Shown in pieces: positions 24,003-36,240 of a stretch of 64,000 bases of DNA. The stretch is taken from the NCBI GenBank assembly GCA_028023455.1, contig JAQFVV010000012.1, forward strand, positions 2,694,023 to 2,758,022. The letters are read 5' to 3'. Under the pieces are notes generated by a model, which did no database searches, was not told the DNA's origin, and saw nothing but the letters and a program-made list of their open reading frames with translations. The position numbers and the translations under genes were made by a program. Source of the DNA: Epiperipatus broadwayi. Lineage: Eukaryota; Onychophora; Udeonychophora; Euonychophora; Peripatidae. Position 1 is the first letter of the stretch, and each line of letters begins with the position of its first letter.

Positions 24003-24905
24003 GGTGTGTGTGTGTATATCTGAGTTGTACTTCATTTATATTTGTATTTTAGTGAATAATCTTTAAATATATATTAATCTATAATTTTTAACACATTTCC
24101 TTTCAGTCATTTTTATGTATTTTGAATTTCATTTTCTCTGGTCTCTTGAAAAACAATGGATGGTAATTTATTGTATTTTATTTTAATAATTTGATCAAAA
24201 ATAACTTTAAAATTTTTAAATAAATTTTAAGAAAAGCTAATAAGTAATTTACTAAAATTAATAACATTCTTATAGAGAGAGAAGTTTTCTATATACAATC
24301 TTTTTCAATTAATTTCTTTTAAAATTATGGCAGCTATAATTAATTATTTATTTATAAAATGTTAATAAATTTTAATACATTTTAAACTATGGAAAAATTG
24401 TGTTGTTGCTTTGATCTCTTTTTTTCATATTATTTTATGCATGTTTCTAGCTTAAATTGACAATATTGGAATATATTAAATATATCATGAAATCCTATAC
24501 CTACTTGTGTAAATCTCAATAATTTTAACAGAGGTAATTTTAATTTTAAACTTTCTTAGTGTGAAAATATTACCAAACATTGATAGTTGTCTCTGATCTT
24601 TGCTATAATTATTTTATTAATTGTTTCATTTACCACACCTGAAAATTTTCTGCAAAGTTTAAAGTGAAATTTATTTGACAAATAGATAATTTAAAGGTAA
24701 ATATCAGTGCTAATGTTATTGATTTTAATGATGCTAAGTGTTCATTAAAGCCTATAATGTACCTTTAACCATGACATTAATATTCAATAATAAATTATAT
24801 CAAAGAGCTAGTGAGTAGAAATAAAATATTGTCAATAATAATGAGGTGTTATTTTTAAAATTATAGTCATATGCTAATTATTACTACTTTGTTTCAAAAC
24901 TTTAT
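23995..24905. other. A+T-rich stretch, nothing recognised
   Basis: No frames or repeats recognised after the TA/TG tract. Confidence 0.45.
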
Positions 24906-24918
24906 TAATCAAGCATTT

Positions 24919-25024
24919 TTTTTTCCCCCATGTGTCATAGCATCAGCTGGGAAGCAGACCCACTAATCTGGGACAACTGCTTGTAAAGCAGCTATTGCTG
25001 ACCTCTTGACCACCAATGCTTGAC
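24919..25024 (-). mobile_element. SINE, tRNA-Gly-derived family, with target duplication
   Basis: Bounded by the 13-bp direct repeat TAATCAAGCATTT (24906-24918 and 25025-25037), so the insertion is well defined. The minus strand reads AAGCATTGGTGGTCAAGAGGT, GCTTTACAAGCAGTTGTCCC and GTGGGTCTGCTTCCC, followed by TGACACATG and an A-tail. Confidence 0.9.
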
Positions 25025-25037
25025 TAATCAAGCATTT

Positions 25038-28000
25038 CTTTAATTAACTGATCTGATTTCAAGTAGAAAATTTAATATATAACATATATACGACAGTTGT
25101 TAGAAAAAAGAAAATAAACCAACTATTCTATGGTTTGATCATCTTTAATTCTTACTTCTTTATTTGAAAACATTTCTTTCTGTGTTTTTGTAACATAATT
25201 TATTATGATATATTACACATGCATTTTAGTAGATATATATGATATTAATAACAAAAATGCAAGATACAAATTTCATGCATATTTTAGATCCACTTTTATA
25301 TTATTGTAAAAAAGTAGTAAATCACAATTTGTTTTCAGAGTAACTTGAAGCTACATGAAGTATAAAGAGGAGCTCTAAAATATAGATTTTTTGTTAAGCT
25401 TTTTATTGAAAGACCTGATAATCAATCAATAATGGCTAAATCAGTTTAGCTTGACTTTAATTCCAAGGCAACTGAGAATGCACAGTTTTAGTTGATATTA
25501 GAAAAAAAATCAATAGAAAGTATTACTTTTTTAATTGTTATCTAAATCAGTGACATATTTATTAAAGCCTTCAATTATCTTTGAGCTTTTAATAAGATTT
25601 TAGTTGAACAAAATCGAAATACAAGGGATTTTTTAATTACATTAACCCTTTATCTGTGTTTGTTTATATAATAAATAAAGGAATATGTGAATATTATCTT
25701 TACAACACTGAAAGTAAGTAAAAATTAAATTGTAATTTGTGAAACTATTATACAGTACTCATTATCTTTCCACTAAATATATTAAATGGTATTTATGGTA
25801 CGCATATTATATCATGAATATCTTTATTTATTAATACTTTTTTTTAATCACCACCAATCTACTGAAGATAATGCTATACATTTAATCATTTATTGAAACC
25901 AAATGTGATATTCAAAACTGATTGATGTGTAGATGCTACACTGAACCGATATCAGGGTATTATTAGGATAAGTATCAGAAAATAATATATTGAACGTTTG
26001 TGTATTTTCTGCTTAACTGATAAAAAATTTGCAGTTTGGTTTTTGTAAAATGTTCAGTTGATAAATTTAAATATTTAAATAAATTAGTTATTATGATCAA
26101 TTATTGTAATAAAAAAATATTAAATTATACACTGATATTGAGATAAATGTGAACAATATAGCTTTAAATAATAGTTTGCAGAGAAATATACTTCGCTAAC
26201 ATTCTTTTATAGAAAACCACTAAAGAGTATATTAGTTTCGTCACATTATAAATGATGAGTATTTAGATTTTCCATTTGTAAATCCTTATTTATTATCTAA
26301 CTACTTAAAAAAAGTACATTTACTTGGAACATGCTAGTAAATGTGTACGCGTCTATGTGTGTGCGCAGTATGTGTATAAATGTCGAATATTAAATGCTTA
26401 AATAATTTGCGAAAAACACGTACATTTTTGATATCTAATTTGTTATATGTTATTTATCTATATATGTTAATTATTTGATCATCATCAATGATGGCTAGTC
26501 ATTGCTTTTTATATCTCAAATAATAATATTAATCACAACTAGAAAAGTCAATATTTGAATATACATAAAAGTAATTTGTAAAAATTTTAAAAAAATGACA
26601 GTTTTAAAAATCTATTTTATACTACTTTTTTTTTTTTTTTTAGTGTTGATAAGAGACTAGTTTTGACTCATTTTTTTTTATTAAAAAGATAAATTCCACA
26701 TATAGTACAAGAAATAAAGCTGCTTTAGATTTACATTAGATTTACATTAAATCATATACAGGGATAATAATTTGTTTTATATTATTATTACTATTATTAT
26801 CGTTATTGCATGCCTTTAAAAATAGATTACGCAAAAGTTGTCCGATGTTTTGAATAAATATAAACTTATTATTTAAAAAATAAAAACAAAATTCCGATTA
26901 TAACCTATTTATAAATTCCAATTATAAACTAAAATTTATTGTTCATGAAATAGAGTAGCACTAAATGTATAGACAGCAACAAATAAAATATTTAGAATAA
27001 TCAAAATAAAATCAATTTTGTTTTAATAAGCATTGAACCTTAAAACCCCCCTTTTTTTTTTATAGAATTAATAATAAAAATTGTATGTTGACATCAATGT
27101 TTAAAAACAATGCGTAATTCAAACTTTTTTTTATATTTATATTCAAGTGTTTTGAACTAATAATTATTTTCTTGATTTGTTAAATACCTTTTTATTGTTT
27201 TATTTTTATTTTAAAATGTTAAGGTTAAAGGAATATTCTTATATATAGCAGCAATTTTACAGATATCATTTTTTATTATTTGCTAATTAAACATTTAATA
27301 CTTTTGATCTTATTTTTTTCACTAGCAAATTTCTTTCCCTTATTTTTATTCAATCAAAAAATTAGTTATAATATAATTGATATTTTTAAATCCAAATATT
27401 ATATTACAGATCTATTCACACCAATAAACTTAGAACTATGTTAATTCTATTTGACATTAAAAAACATAAAAACAAATTACAAAAAACATGAAATTCTCAA
27501 TTTCTTTAATTTGAACTTTGTCCAAAAGATTAACATATAATTATTATTAAAAAAAAAGAAGCAATGTAGAAATATTAAATTCTTCAATCATAGGACTCTA
27601 CTATTTATTTTTCTAACTAGATGTAAAAAGCAATAGGATTTAATAACTTCATTACAGGGTAAAGATCACTTTAACATCTCCACATCTAGAAAAACAATGA
27701 AATACGTTATCGTATTTGCCAATTTCGTAATGATATTGTAAGTACGATTGAAATAATTGAAATAATTACTTGAAATAAATTCTTATTGAAACTTTAAAAA
27801 ATTCAAATTTATCTAGATGGAATTGGTACCCAAGTAATGAACATATGAATCTATATATATTCAAACCCGTATATATTTCAGTTTTTATTCTTTCTCAATT
27901 GCCACAAATATTTGTTTTCTTAATTAAATATTTATTCTTCTTGAACAGATAATTACTAGATAAATAAAATGGCAATCAGAGCTCTCAAATAGAAATAAGA

Positions 28001-28265
28001 ATAAATGTCTTACTTCAATATTAGTAATAAACGATTATTTTTAATGTCTGATGACTTCAAAATAGAGAAAATGATGATTGTAACCCTGTTTAATGTAATA
28101 TATATATATATATAACTTATAAACAATACAACCACTTGAAATGATGACAAGACATCATGTAAGCACACATTAACTAATACATTTGTTTGTTTATTTTTTA
28201 AATATAATTTATACAATTCTTTCTTTAATCGGCAAAAAAGGTACAATTATAATATATAACTTTAA
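25038..28265. other. A+T-rich stretch, nothing recognised
   Basis: About 3.2 kb without convincing gene, repeat or RNA. It contains poly-T runs (26.6 and 27.05 kb) and only noise-level open frames. Confidence 0.5.
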
Positions 28266-28522
28266 TTCACTAAATATCAGCCTTTTACAGCTACTGTGCA
28301 TGCGCTTTAATGAGTGTTAAATAATAAATGAGTACTTTTCAGTGCCCATACTATATCTTGTATGGGCACTGAAAAGTATTCATTTATTATTTAACACTCA
28401 TTAAAGCGCATGCACAGTAGCTGTAAGCTATATCTTGTATGGGCACTGAAAAGTATTCATTTATTATTTAACACTCATTAAAGCGCATGCACAGTAGCTG
28501 TAAAAGGCTGATATTTAGTGAA
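28266..28522. mobile_element. palindromic MITE with duplicated right arm
   Basis: The left arm (from TTCACTAAATATCAGCC) and the right end (GGCTGATATTTAGTGAA) are near-perfect inverted repeats around CTATATCTTG. A ~77-bp piece, the centre plus most of the right arm, is repeated in tandem (28351-28427 and 28428-28504), so there are one left and two right arms. The subterminal words TGCATGCGCTTT and TGTTAAATAATAAATGA are shared with the element at 57.07-57.39 kb. No coding sequence. Confidence 0.9.
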
Positions 28523-29084
28523 TTACAATTATAAACATCGCGCTATAAAAATAGATGCTTGTTTATATAACTTTATAAATGAAAACAATTTTAATATTTT
28601 TCTATTCAATGTTATTTTCCTTTATTATAAAATAATATAAGAAAACGAAATTAATTGAAGATGGTTATATTCCAAATAATGAACGTTTGAAGTAAATCTA
28701 AGAAACATTAATCATCATCAAAGTATTAGGCCACTATCTAATTTCGCTTCTAAGAAAATGTATTTAACAACCTTATGTTGATTTTTTAAATAATTTGGAA
28801 TTTGTTCAAACAGCGCTATTTTATACTATTTAAAAAGATCAATGCCATCTTACATTTGCTCTGTTATCCCCTACTTTCTGTAATCATAATCTCGTATTTT
28901 AGGTCATTATGTATTCTTTTGATTTGATCTGTTATCAAATAACATTCTAAATACTTAACATAAGAAGAAAAATGATACCGACTTGAATAACAAAGTAATT
29001 AATATTAAAGTTTAATAATATTTAATAGTATGAGAAAACATAATAATATAAAATACCAATAAATGTCATACATATTTATAGAAA

Positions 29085-30178
29085 GGATTTGAACTCAGAC
29101 TTTTAAGTTGTTTATAGCTATCTACTCCATGTTAAATAACTGAAACACTTGACCACATATGTGTGAAAAAGATAAATGATCTCCAATGTATGTGTAGATA
29201 ATATATATATATATATATTATTTATATATACTAAACAATGTAATTAGAAGAGACTTGAACATAGACTTTCAAGCATATTACATCTATGCACTCTACTTTT
29301 ACACATGACCACGTGCATGTGAAAAAGATAAGTAGTCTCCAATATATGTGTATTTTATGCTGAACCAGCACTCATCAGTTGGTTCAGATCACCATCTTCA
29401 TCACACATATACAATCAGCACTCATTTTAATGGACCAGCTTCAATCTTCTTCATCCTTTAACTCTTTAGCCATGCATATCTTTGAAAATTTGATGATGGA
29501 ACATCTAAACCCTTGTTGATGCCAATATTATTATTATACCCATGTTGAATTCATGTCACTCTGACCCCTCATATATAGAGCCTTGTGTGGAAGATTGTGA
29601 TCTGTTTCAGAATGAAATGCATATATTGGAGAACATTTATCTTTTTCACATGTATATGGTCATATGGATGGGTTATATAAATATAATGCATAGCTCTAAA
29701 GAGCTTGAAAGTCTGAATCCTTTCTAATTATGTTGTTTATTATAGAAAATGTACTTATATTTGAATATTACATATTCAGCACAGATTTTGCCCATCCTTC
29801 TCCTGTTTATTTAAATGGAAATATAAGGTCATATATATGAGGGATCAGAGTTAGTTGACATTAACATGGGTATGACAATATTATTGGCATCAACAAGGGC
29901 TTTAAGCTTTCCATTATCAAATTTTCAATGATATGTATCACTGAAATGTTGAAGAGTGGAGAAGATTGAAGCTTGTCCATTAGAATTTAAATATTTGCTA
30001 TCTTAATATAAACTGAGCATTTATTGTATATATGTATGGGGGATGATGATCTGGACCAACAGATATGTGCTGGTTCAGCACAAAATGATTTTTTTTTCAC
30101 ATGTATGACATCATGGGTATTGATTGTATAAGATGACGTGCATATATGTAGAAAGCTTGAAGTCTGAATTCAAGCCAC
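29085..30178. mobile_element. large foldback of ribozyme-bearing repeat units
   Basis: Inverted arms face each other over about 900 bases. GACTTGAACATAGACTTTCAAG and TGATGCCAATATTATTATTA on the left have counterparts GAAGTCTGAATTCAAG and TATTATTGGCATCA on the right. A partial direct unit precedes it (29085-29200), and another inverted piece lies in the centre (29600-29730). Each unit has the same hammerhead region in a different state of decay: best at 29335-29386 (minus), CAGATAT instead of CTGATGA at about 30053-30059 (plus), and deleted CTGATGA near 29600 (plus). Non-coding. A different family from the 17-kb and 19-kb repeats. Confidence 0.75.
29335..29386 (-). ncRNA. type I hammerhead ribozyme-like fold, near-complete
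   Basis: Minus strand: CTGATGA (complement of 29372-29378), stem II of one G-U pair plus five perfect pairs (TGCTG, loop GTT, CAGCA), then AAAA in place of GAAA. Stem III is ATA-CACA-TAT with A17, so the cleavage triplet is AUA, an allowed NUH. Stem I pairs CCAA with TTGG directly at the junction. Only G12 (now A) departs from the invariant core. The piece near 29600 in the same element still reads GAAA, so the ancestor likely had the full core. Confidence 0.65.
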
Positions 30179-30279
30179 TTTTATATATATATATATGTGT
30201 GTGTGTGTAAGATATATGTTTTTAAAGTTGCATCTTCTGAAGTATTAAATTCATTTCACAACGTGGTATGCAATTTTCT

Positions 30280-30740
30280 TTCTATTTATTTACATTAGTG
30301 ATAGGAAGATAGAAAAAACATTATCAATATTTAGAAAATTTATCTATAAGCTTCTTAATTTTAATAATTTAAATTTTTAGAAATATATTTATATTTGCCG
30401 ATTAATTTATTATAATAATGGGCGAATTATTTATTTAAAGCACACATTCTGAAGGCAAATAAGAGAGCGTCACAAAATACTTTATATTTTTATAAACCGT
30501 GCAATTCAATTTTTTTGCATGCATCAAAACCATTTTTCTTTTTTAATTGTATCATGTGACCTGCATTCTTATTATTTTTATGTTTACATATAACAACTCT
30601 TTTATAGAATTTTTAATAACATTATATAAAAAAATCTATAGATCTTTTTTTTTTCTTTTATTTCCTAAATACTAGTGTACTTAAGTGACACTTATATTGT
30701 ATCTAATACATTCACATGCACACAACATTTTTATAGTTAA
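30280..30740 (+). repeat. diverged direct repeat, copy 1 (partner 34.38-34.80 kb)
   Basis: Shares, in the same order with 34380-34800, TTTACATTAG-GATA, CTTCTTAATTTTA, AAAGTACTTTATA-TTTTATAAAC-TGCAATTCAA, ATCAAAAC-ATTTTT, AAAAAAATCTATAGAT and TATTGTATCTAATACAT. Non-coding. Family unknown. Confidence 0.75.
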
Positions 30741-30929
30741 TATTATTTGATTACTATCAAATATGTTTTACTTACAAATCCCCTACCTTTAAGATGAGAC
30801 ATTAGGACAGTGTAACTTTTCATTTCCTCATTTCTATGTCTACTGCAAAATTTAACTTTGTTTTATTTTTTTTGTTTTTGCATTTCAGTCACTTTCATAA
30901 ATTGTGTTTTACTAATATAATTATGACTG

Positions 30930-31078
30930 GCTTAGATATACAGAAAAGAAAAGTAGAAAAAGGGTGTGGCCACCCTTTTTTTTTGCAAAATCTTTGTTGT
31001 GTATTTAAGGTTTGGTTGTCATTTCAATAGCTATCATGACATCTGACTGGCTGTCAGATAAGTATTATAATAAGCACA
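30930..31078 (+). repeat. diverged copy of the 12.3-13.2 kb repeat
   Basis: GCAAAATCTTTGTTGTGTATT, GACATCTGACTGGCTGTC and AGATAAGTATTA parallel the plus-sense unit at 13.08-13.2 kb. Only the distal half is present. Confidence 0.5.
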
Positions 31079-31732
31079 AAGAGATTTGGCAGTATCTCAA
31101 TTTATTTTAATATATCAAGATATCAGTAATGAGAATATGTATATATCCATTATTTCACTATTCAGAGAATTTATTGATATTAACTATAAAATAAATGAGT
31201 AGAATTTCAGCTCTAGGAGTTATAAAATATTCAATCATAGTACATTAATATATACAATGAATCATGATTATTTCAGTTTGAATTATGTTAAGCTACCCAC
31301 AACACACCAATAAACCAACATAATACAAACTTATAAACACTTTCTCACTTTTGAGTCATAGAAATTGATAATAACAATGTTTGAAAATTAAACATTCTCT
31401 TTTGAGCCTTAGGGGGGTGATAAATTCAACAAACATTCAAACAGCATTTTTCTTCCTCTGAGCCTTACAGATGGGTGAGTAAACAACTTTAAAAAATGTG
31501 TTGTGGAAACACCTGTGACACTATACACTTCAAAAGGTCACTTGATAATGTAGTATAGTACTTACTTGGTAATTAATTGTCACTTTCTATATTGCAATTT
31601 ATTGTAAATCTTAACATATTACAGGTAATTTTTCTTTAACAGATCAAGTATTGGCAGAAAATAAGCCATAATTATTTTTCTAAAATCAAGTTTTACATCT
31701 ATCCAGATACTTTTGTAAAGGTGTTGGAATCT

Positions 31733-32330
31733 TTATTTACTAAATTTAAGATACATTCTGTCATTTTCTGGGTCACTGGTAGTATTTTCATGCTGGTATG
31801 GATACCAATTGTTTAATTTTCTGAATATATTTCTCTCTTTTTGTATTCTCATCTTAGTTATTGGACATGGTAAATTCCCTGGGGATTTTTCTGAATTGCC
31901 TGGTTTTCTTTTTTTTTTTGCTTGGAAAAGTTTTAGAATAATGTATTCTGTATGTTTCATCTTTGTTACCACTGATTCATTTTCTCTTTCACCCCATATA
32001 AAAAGTTGGAATTTTCAGCCAATTTTTATTCTAATACAACCAATGATGCCTCCCCATTTTGTGAGACTGTTTGTTTGGAATGTCAAATTTAGTTTCTCCA
32101 TTATCTATTTTCCTGATTCTGGACAATCATGTAAATGGCATTTAAAACTCAGCCACTTGTTCTATTATTTTGTGGTCATGCTGATGACCATCTTTTTCAA
32201 ATGAAAGGGTAAATTATGTCAAATAATCTTGATGATTTGGCTTTCTGTCATGCCACATGCAGGACAAATGATATTAATTTTGCCTCTTACATTCAAAGGA
32301 ATTTGGTATAACTTTCATCACCTCATACAT
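31733..32330 (-). pseudogene. decayed LINE C-terminus with CPxCG zinc-finger remnant
   Basis: One minus-strand frame is open from about 32330 to 31733 except for a few stops. It gives LYQIPLNVRGKINIICPACG, MTES and LPFHLKKM, then, after a gap, LTKWGGIIGCIRIKIGW and FIWGERENE, ending in a 79-codon open part rich in Lys, Pro and Asn. A C-P-x-C-G motif followed by a Trp-Gly-rich segment and I-W-x-E-R-N-like words is the usual terminus of several LINE ORF2 proteins. I infer that from pattern only. The plus-strand open frame over the same bases (131 codons) is probably its shadow. Confidence 0.4.
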
Positions 32331-32639
32331 GGAATCTTCCCTGCACATTTTGATATCTGATTTTTTCTTGGCACATTCTGATCAAAAATTACTCACAATT
32401 TGATCTCTGTAACTGGAATAAAAAATGTTTTTTTTTTTATTAATGACTTCTTAGTAAATGTGCTTGGTTTCTCTTGTAAATAGTTTTGCATCATCTGAAC
32501 TGATTATGGCTATATCAGCTCTGACCTGTTGGTCATATTGGCTCTTGTATATCTGATTACCATGTTTGAATTTGCTTCCATCTTTCTTGTTATCGAATGT
32601 ATACTCTTATTATTTTACTTAACTTTTTTTACAGATCTA

Positions 32640-34375
32640 CAATTTTTTAATAATTATACATTATGATTAATTAACACCAGCCTCAATCCTATTTATGCAA
32701 TTCTCGACAGAATAACAAGATATACCTGCCTTAATATTTATTTATTTATTTTTAAATCTATTGTCATTTATTAAACATACCTTGCCTGCCTGATTTCAAA
32801 CTATTGCTTTAATAAAATATTAGTGCATAAAACATTTTTTTATAAATGCTGATATTATTTCCCATTTCAAACATTTATTGCATATTATTTTTATATCACA
32901 ATATGCCCAATTTATTCTTGCTTTTATATTCAGTACATTATGTAATTTTACAGAAACCAGGTAAAGCAAGAAAAGTGGGGATATTTTCAGCACACAACTG
33001 GTTGCACTAAAAATGTAACCATATTTTTTTTGCTCCAAATATTATTATAAGATAACAGCAAAAGTGTGAAAATTCATATTTATATTATGGTTAATCTAAA
33101 TCCCAAAAAATGATTAAATTTAAATAAATACAATAACATTAACCAAACATATGTGATTATGATGGTGATGATGACTAAGAACCTAGCACTGACAGTTAAA
33201 CTAATTACCATTACTCCAAAAATATTATGATTTGTTTTTCTGATTTCAAAAAATAAAAGAAACTTTTAGGTGTCAAACATTTCTAAATAGAAAGTTTACT
33301 TTTGGAAATCTTATCAATAACTGATTACCATCATATATAAGTTATACTGTTATTCCTGCATGTCTCATAGAGGATTTAATGATTTTTAAAAATTGTAAAT
33401 ATTAATAGCATAAAGGTTTTAATAGCCTTATGTTTGGAGTGAATTCAATAAGCAAACACAAACTAAATTGATTAATAATAAATGTAATCTAATTTACTAA
33501 CAATAGATCTATATCTTTGTTGCTTTTTTTTTGTAACTATTACTAAATATAATACAAATAATATCAAAACTTAAAGATAATAAAAATATTAATTAATATA
33601 GATATTTTAAACTTAAGGCCTTAAAATAATTATATTGATAAGACTTTATGAAGTTTAATGTTTGAAAAGTTTGAAACCATGGTTTTTTGCAGATATTGTT
33701 CTCTAACTCTATTTATGAATAATTTAATTAGTTTACCTAGGATGATAATTGTCCTTCTTGGGCTTTGGTGATGTTAGATAAAGATATAGTAGGTCTTGGT
33801 AGAGTCTTATGACACAGTCCATTTCTCTCTGATGTTTAAAGCAGGTGATAGCTAGTTTTACCAGTTTTCATTGTTAGTCTCTGAATCTCACTGCATCACT
33901 CTGGGTGTCTTAATTAGTATGGATTTTAGTTTTCTAGAACCACATACTAGATACTATTCCACTCAATAAGATCTTTGTACTTGCTGTTATAAATGAATTA
34001 TTAAAAAATAGTTAAAAACTATTAGACTGAGACAGATATCCAAGGTATTCAGTAGAAAATTGTTTTATCCAATGGTTTCTCATCTCATCATGTGATCACT
34101 GAAACTGCTTATTGAGTTAAGGTGAAATAGACTAGACTATCATCATAGTTGTTCACTTATGACTTATTTATATTCCACTTGTTGTTTTTACACTTATCAC
34201 TGCACTCAACATATATTTTTCAATGAATAGCTTTATCAATTTCTCCTGAAAACATTTTACTAATTACAAGAATAAATATTTATTTCATAACATGATATAT
34301 AAATAAATAAATAAGTTTACATATATGTTTAAATTATATCATTATATTATAACAAATGAAACAAAAAAAAAAATT
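32640..34375. other. A+T-rich stretch, nothing firm
   Basis: At 33745-33960, the minus strand yields a short more complex peptide (KHQREMDCVIRLYQDLLYLY) between stops. It could be a retroelement crumb, but I cannot place it. Confidence 0.4.
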
Positions 34376-34379
34376 GTTG

Positions 34380-34800
34380 TTTTTATTTACATTAGCAATA
34401 AGAAAAAAAAAACATTATTGACTTTTAATAATTGATTGATAACCTTCTTAATTTTAGCAGCCCATAATGTTCAATAACACATATTTAGATTTGTCAATCA
34501 ATTTAATATGAGAATGTAGAAATTATTTCAAAAGTCAAATCATAAAAGATCTCAAAGTACTTTATAATTTTATAAACTATGCAATTCAAATTTCTGCTTG
34601 TATCAAAACTATTTTTTAATATAGTATGAGATATACTCTTATTGTTTCCAATTTTATATAGTATACCTCCTTAAAATTTTTACTATCATTATATATAAAA
34701 AAATCTATAGATTTTTTTTTTTTTTAATTGCCTAAATCATATACTTAAATGATGCTTATGTTGTATCTAGTACATAACATTTATTTATTATTTTTTGACT
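34380..34800 (+). repeat. diverged direct repeat, copy 2
   Basis: Partner of 30280-30740 with the landmarks listed there. It ends just upstream of the more G+C-rich block starting near 34.93 kb. Confidence 0.75.
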
Positions 34801-34983
34801 ATGAAGTTTGTAATGTTACTAATTAAAACTGCTATTAGTTTGTTTTATTTACAATGCATAGCAAACATCAGGGTAGGGATAAATACTTATCGTTAATAAT
34901 TATATTTAAATATCTTTTATACATATTTTAGTTTAGTGGGTATAGTTGTTCTTCCATCTATGGTTACTTAAGATGATTCATTT

Positions 34984-35388
34984 GTGACAATTTTGAATTG
35001 GTGGAGGATGATTGAGAATCCATGGGGCTTGAGGAGGTGGATAAACCAAGATACAGAATATATTTTAACCGAGCTCGATACCTTGGATTATGAGTGCAAA
35101 GGTAGATGGGGACAGAACAAGTCTGAAGTATGGTTGAGGCTTGTCATTACTCTGGATTTAGCAGTGGATGATTTTGAATGTGAGTCTCAGCATGCTCTTC
35201 AGCTTAAGATTTTACCAGAGAAGACTGTTTTGTCTACTGCATCACAAAAAGGGGCCTTGACATTGTGCATTTCACTGCAGCCTGCTACTGTTGACAGATG
35301 TACTATGTTGTTTAGGGGAAGTGGAAGTGTGTCTGGGGAAATCCTTGATAGATTTGACTATTGGAATCTGTATTTATGCCAAGACTAA
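34984..35388 (+). CDS. unidentified 134-codon ORF in a G+C-richer block
   Basis: Open for 134 codons in DNA clearly richer in G+C than its surroundings, where frames of this length are rare. The peptide begins MTILNWWRMIENPWGLRR and includes ECKGRWGQNKSEVWLRL and LSTASQKGALTLCISLQP. It is rich in Trp, Leu, Ser and acidic residues, with no signal peptide or membrane segment. I recognise no domain. The block may extend to a polyadenylation-type AATAAA at 36226 once the MITE at 35.6 kb is disregarded, so it may be the 3' part of a retroelement or a host transcript. Equally, it may be a non-coding repeat that happens to be open. No promoter or splice sites are evident. Confidence 0.3.
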   Translation: MTILNWWRMIENPWGLRRWINQDTEYILTELDTLDYECKGRWGQNKSEVWLRLVITLDLAVDDFECESQHALQLKILPEKTVLSTASQKGALTLCISLQPATVDRCTMLFRGSGSVSGEILDRFDYWNLYLCQD

Positions 35389-36240
35389 CTTGATTCTTGT
35401 TGTCCAAATGTGACTCTTATACTTGTTGCTGCTTGTCTGATTCCCTTGGATTTTGTATTATGATTTCTTTTCATGTCTCTGATCATGTTGGGACCTGTAT
35501 GCAAGTTTGCCATGTTGATGGCCTTTTATGCTATGCTTACCTTATTTAATGTTGATTGCTGTGTTTTATATATATATATGAAAAACAAAAACAAGTTTTA
35601 ATCATGTTAAAACCTGCTGATGCTTGTATTTATGATCATAGATGGCGTTTTTACCAAAAACACGATCAAGCGTTTGTTTACATAAACGATCAAAGAGTCA
35701 GAATTAACTATCTCTTTCGTTTTAGCCCACTTTCAGATCAGCTGATTTCAAGCTATTTGCTTTCACTGATGATAGCAAATAGCTTGAAATCAGCTGATCT
35801 GAAAGTGGGCTAAAATGAAAGAGATAGTTAATTCTGACTCTTTGATAGTTTATGTAAACAAACGCTTGATCGTGTTTTTGGTAAAAACGCCATCTATGAT
35901 CATATATATATATATATTAAAGCCTTTCAATATTTAAGCTATATTGAAAAATATTTGAATTAATTTCTTTTCCATGTTCTATTGCTCAATGATTTGATTT
36001 ATGTATTTATCTGGTTTATTGTGTTGACCTCCAGAGGGTTGTAATGAATTATTACATTGAAATCGTATATTACGATAATTATATTCCTTTAGACTTTGTA
36101 TCATTCTAATATGTATATTCTTGTATACTTAATCAGGCATTTCCTGTAACTGCTGGGATAGGATATCCATGTTCCCAACCAAATTTTATATTTGATTTTT
36201 ACTTATGTATTGTGCTTTGACTGTAAATAAAGTTTATTTC
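35389..36240 (+). other. possible 3' region with AATAAA, interrupted by a MITE
   Basis: Composition stays moderately complex (TGTTGGGACCTGTATGC, TGACCTCCAGAGGG) on both sides of the inserted palindrome and (TA)n. AATAAA at 36226-36231 would fit the end of a transcript reading rightward. Speculative. Confidence 0.25.
35631..35904. mobile_element. near-perfect palindromic MITE, 131-bp arms
   Basis: Starts TATGATCATAGATGGCG and ends with its exact complement. Arms of 131 bases differ at only about two positions, around a 12-base centre (TTCACTGATGAT). Inserted at a TA-rich site. The near identity of the arms points to a young insertion or recent arm homogenisation. No coding capacity. Confidence 0.95.

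Noticed and set aside
31809-32204. 131-codon plus-strand frame with hydrophobic segments
   Set aside because: The minus strand gives a better-fitting LINE terminus with CPxCG. The plus frame is most likely its mirror image.
33745-33960. Minus-strand peptide KHQREMDCVIRLYQDLLYLY
   Set aside because: Too short, between stops and unmatched to any family I know. Left unannotated.
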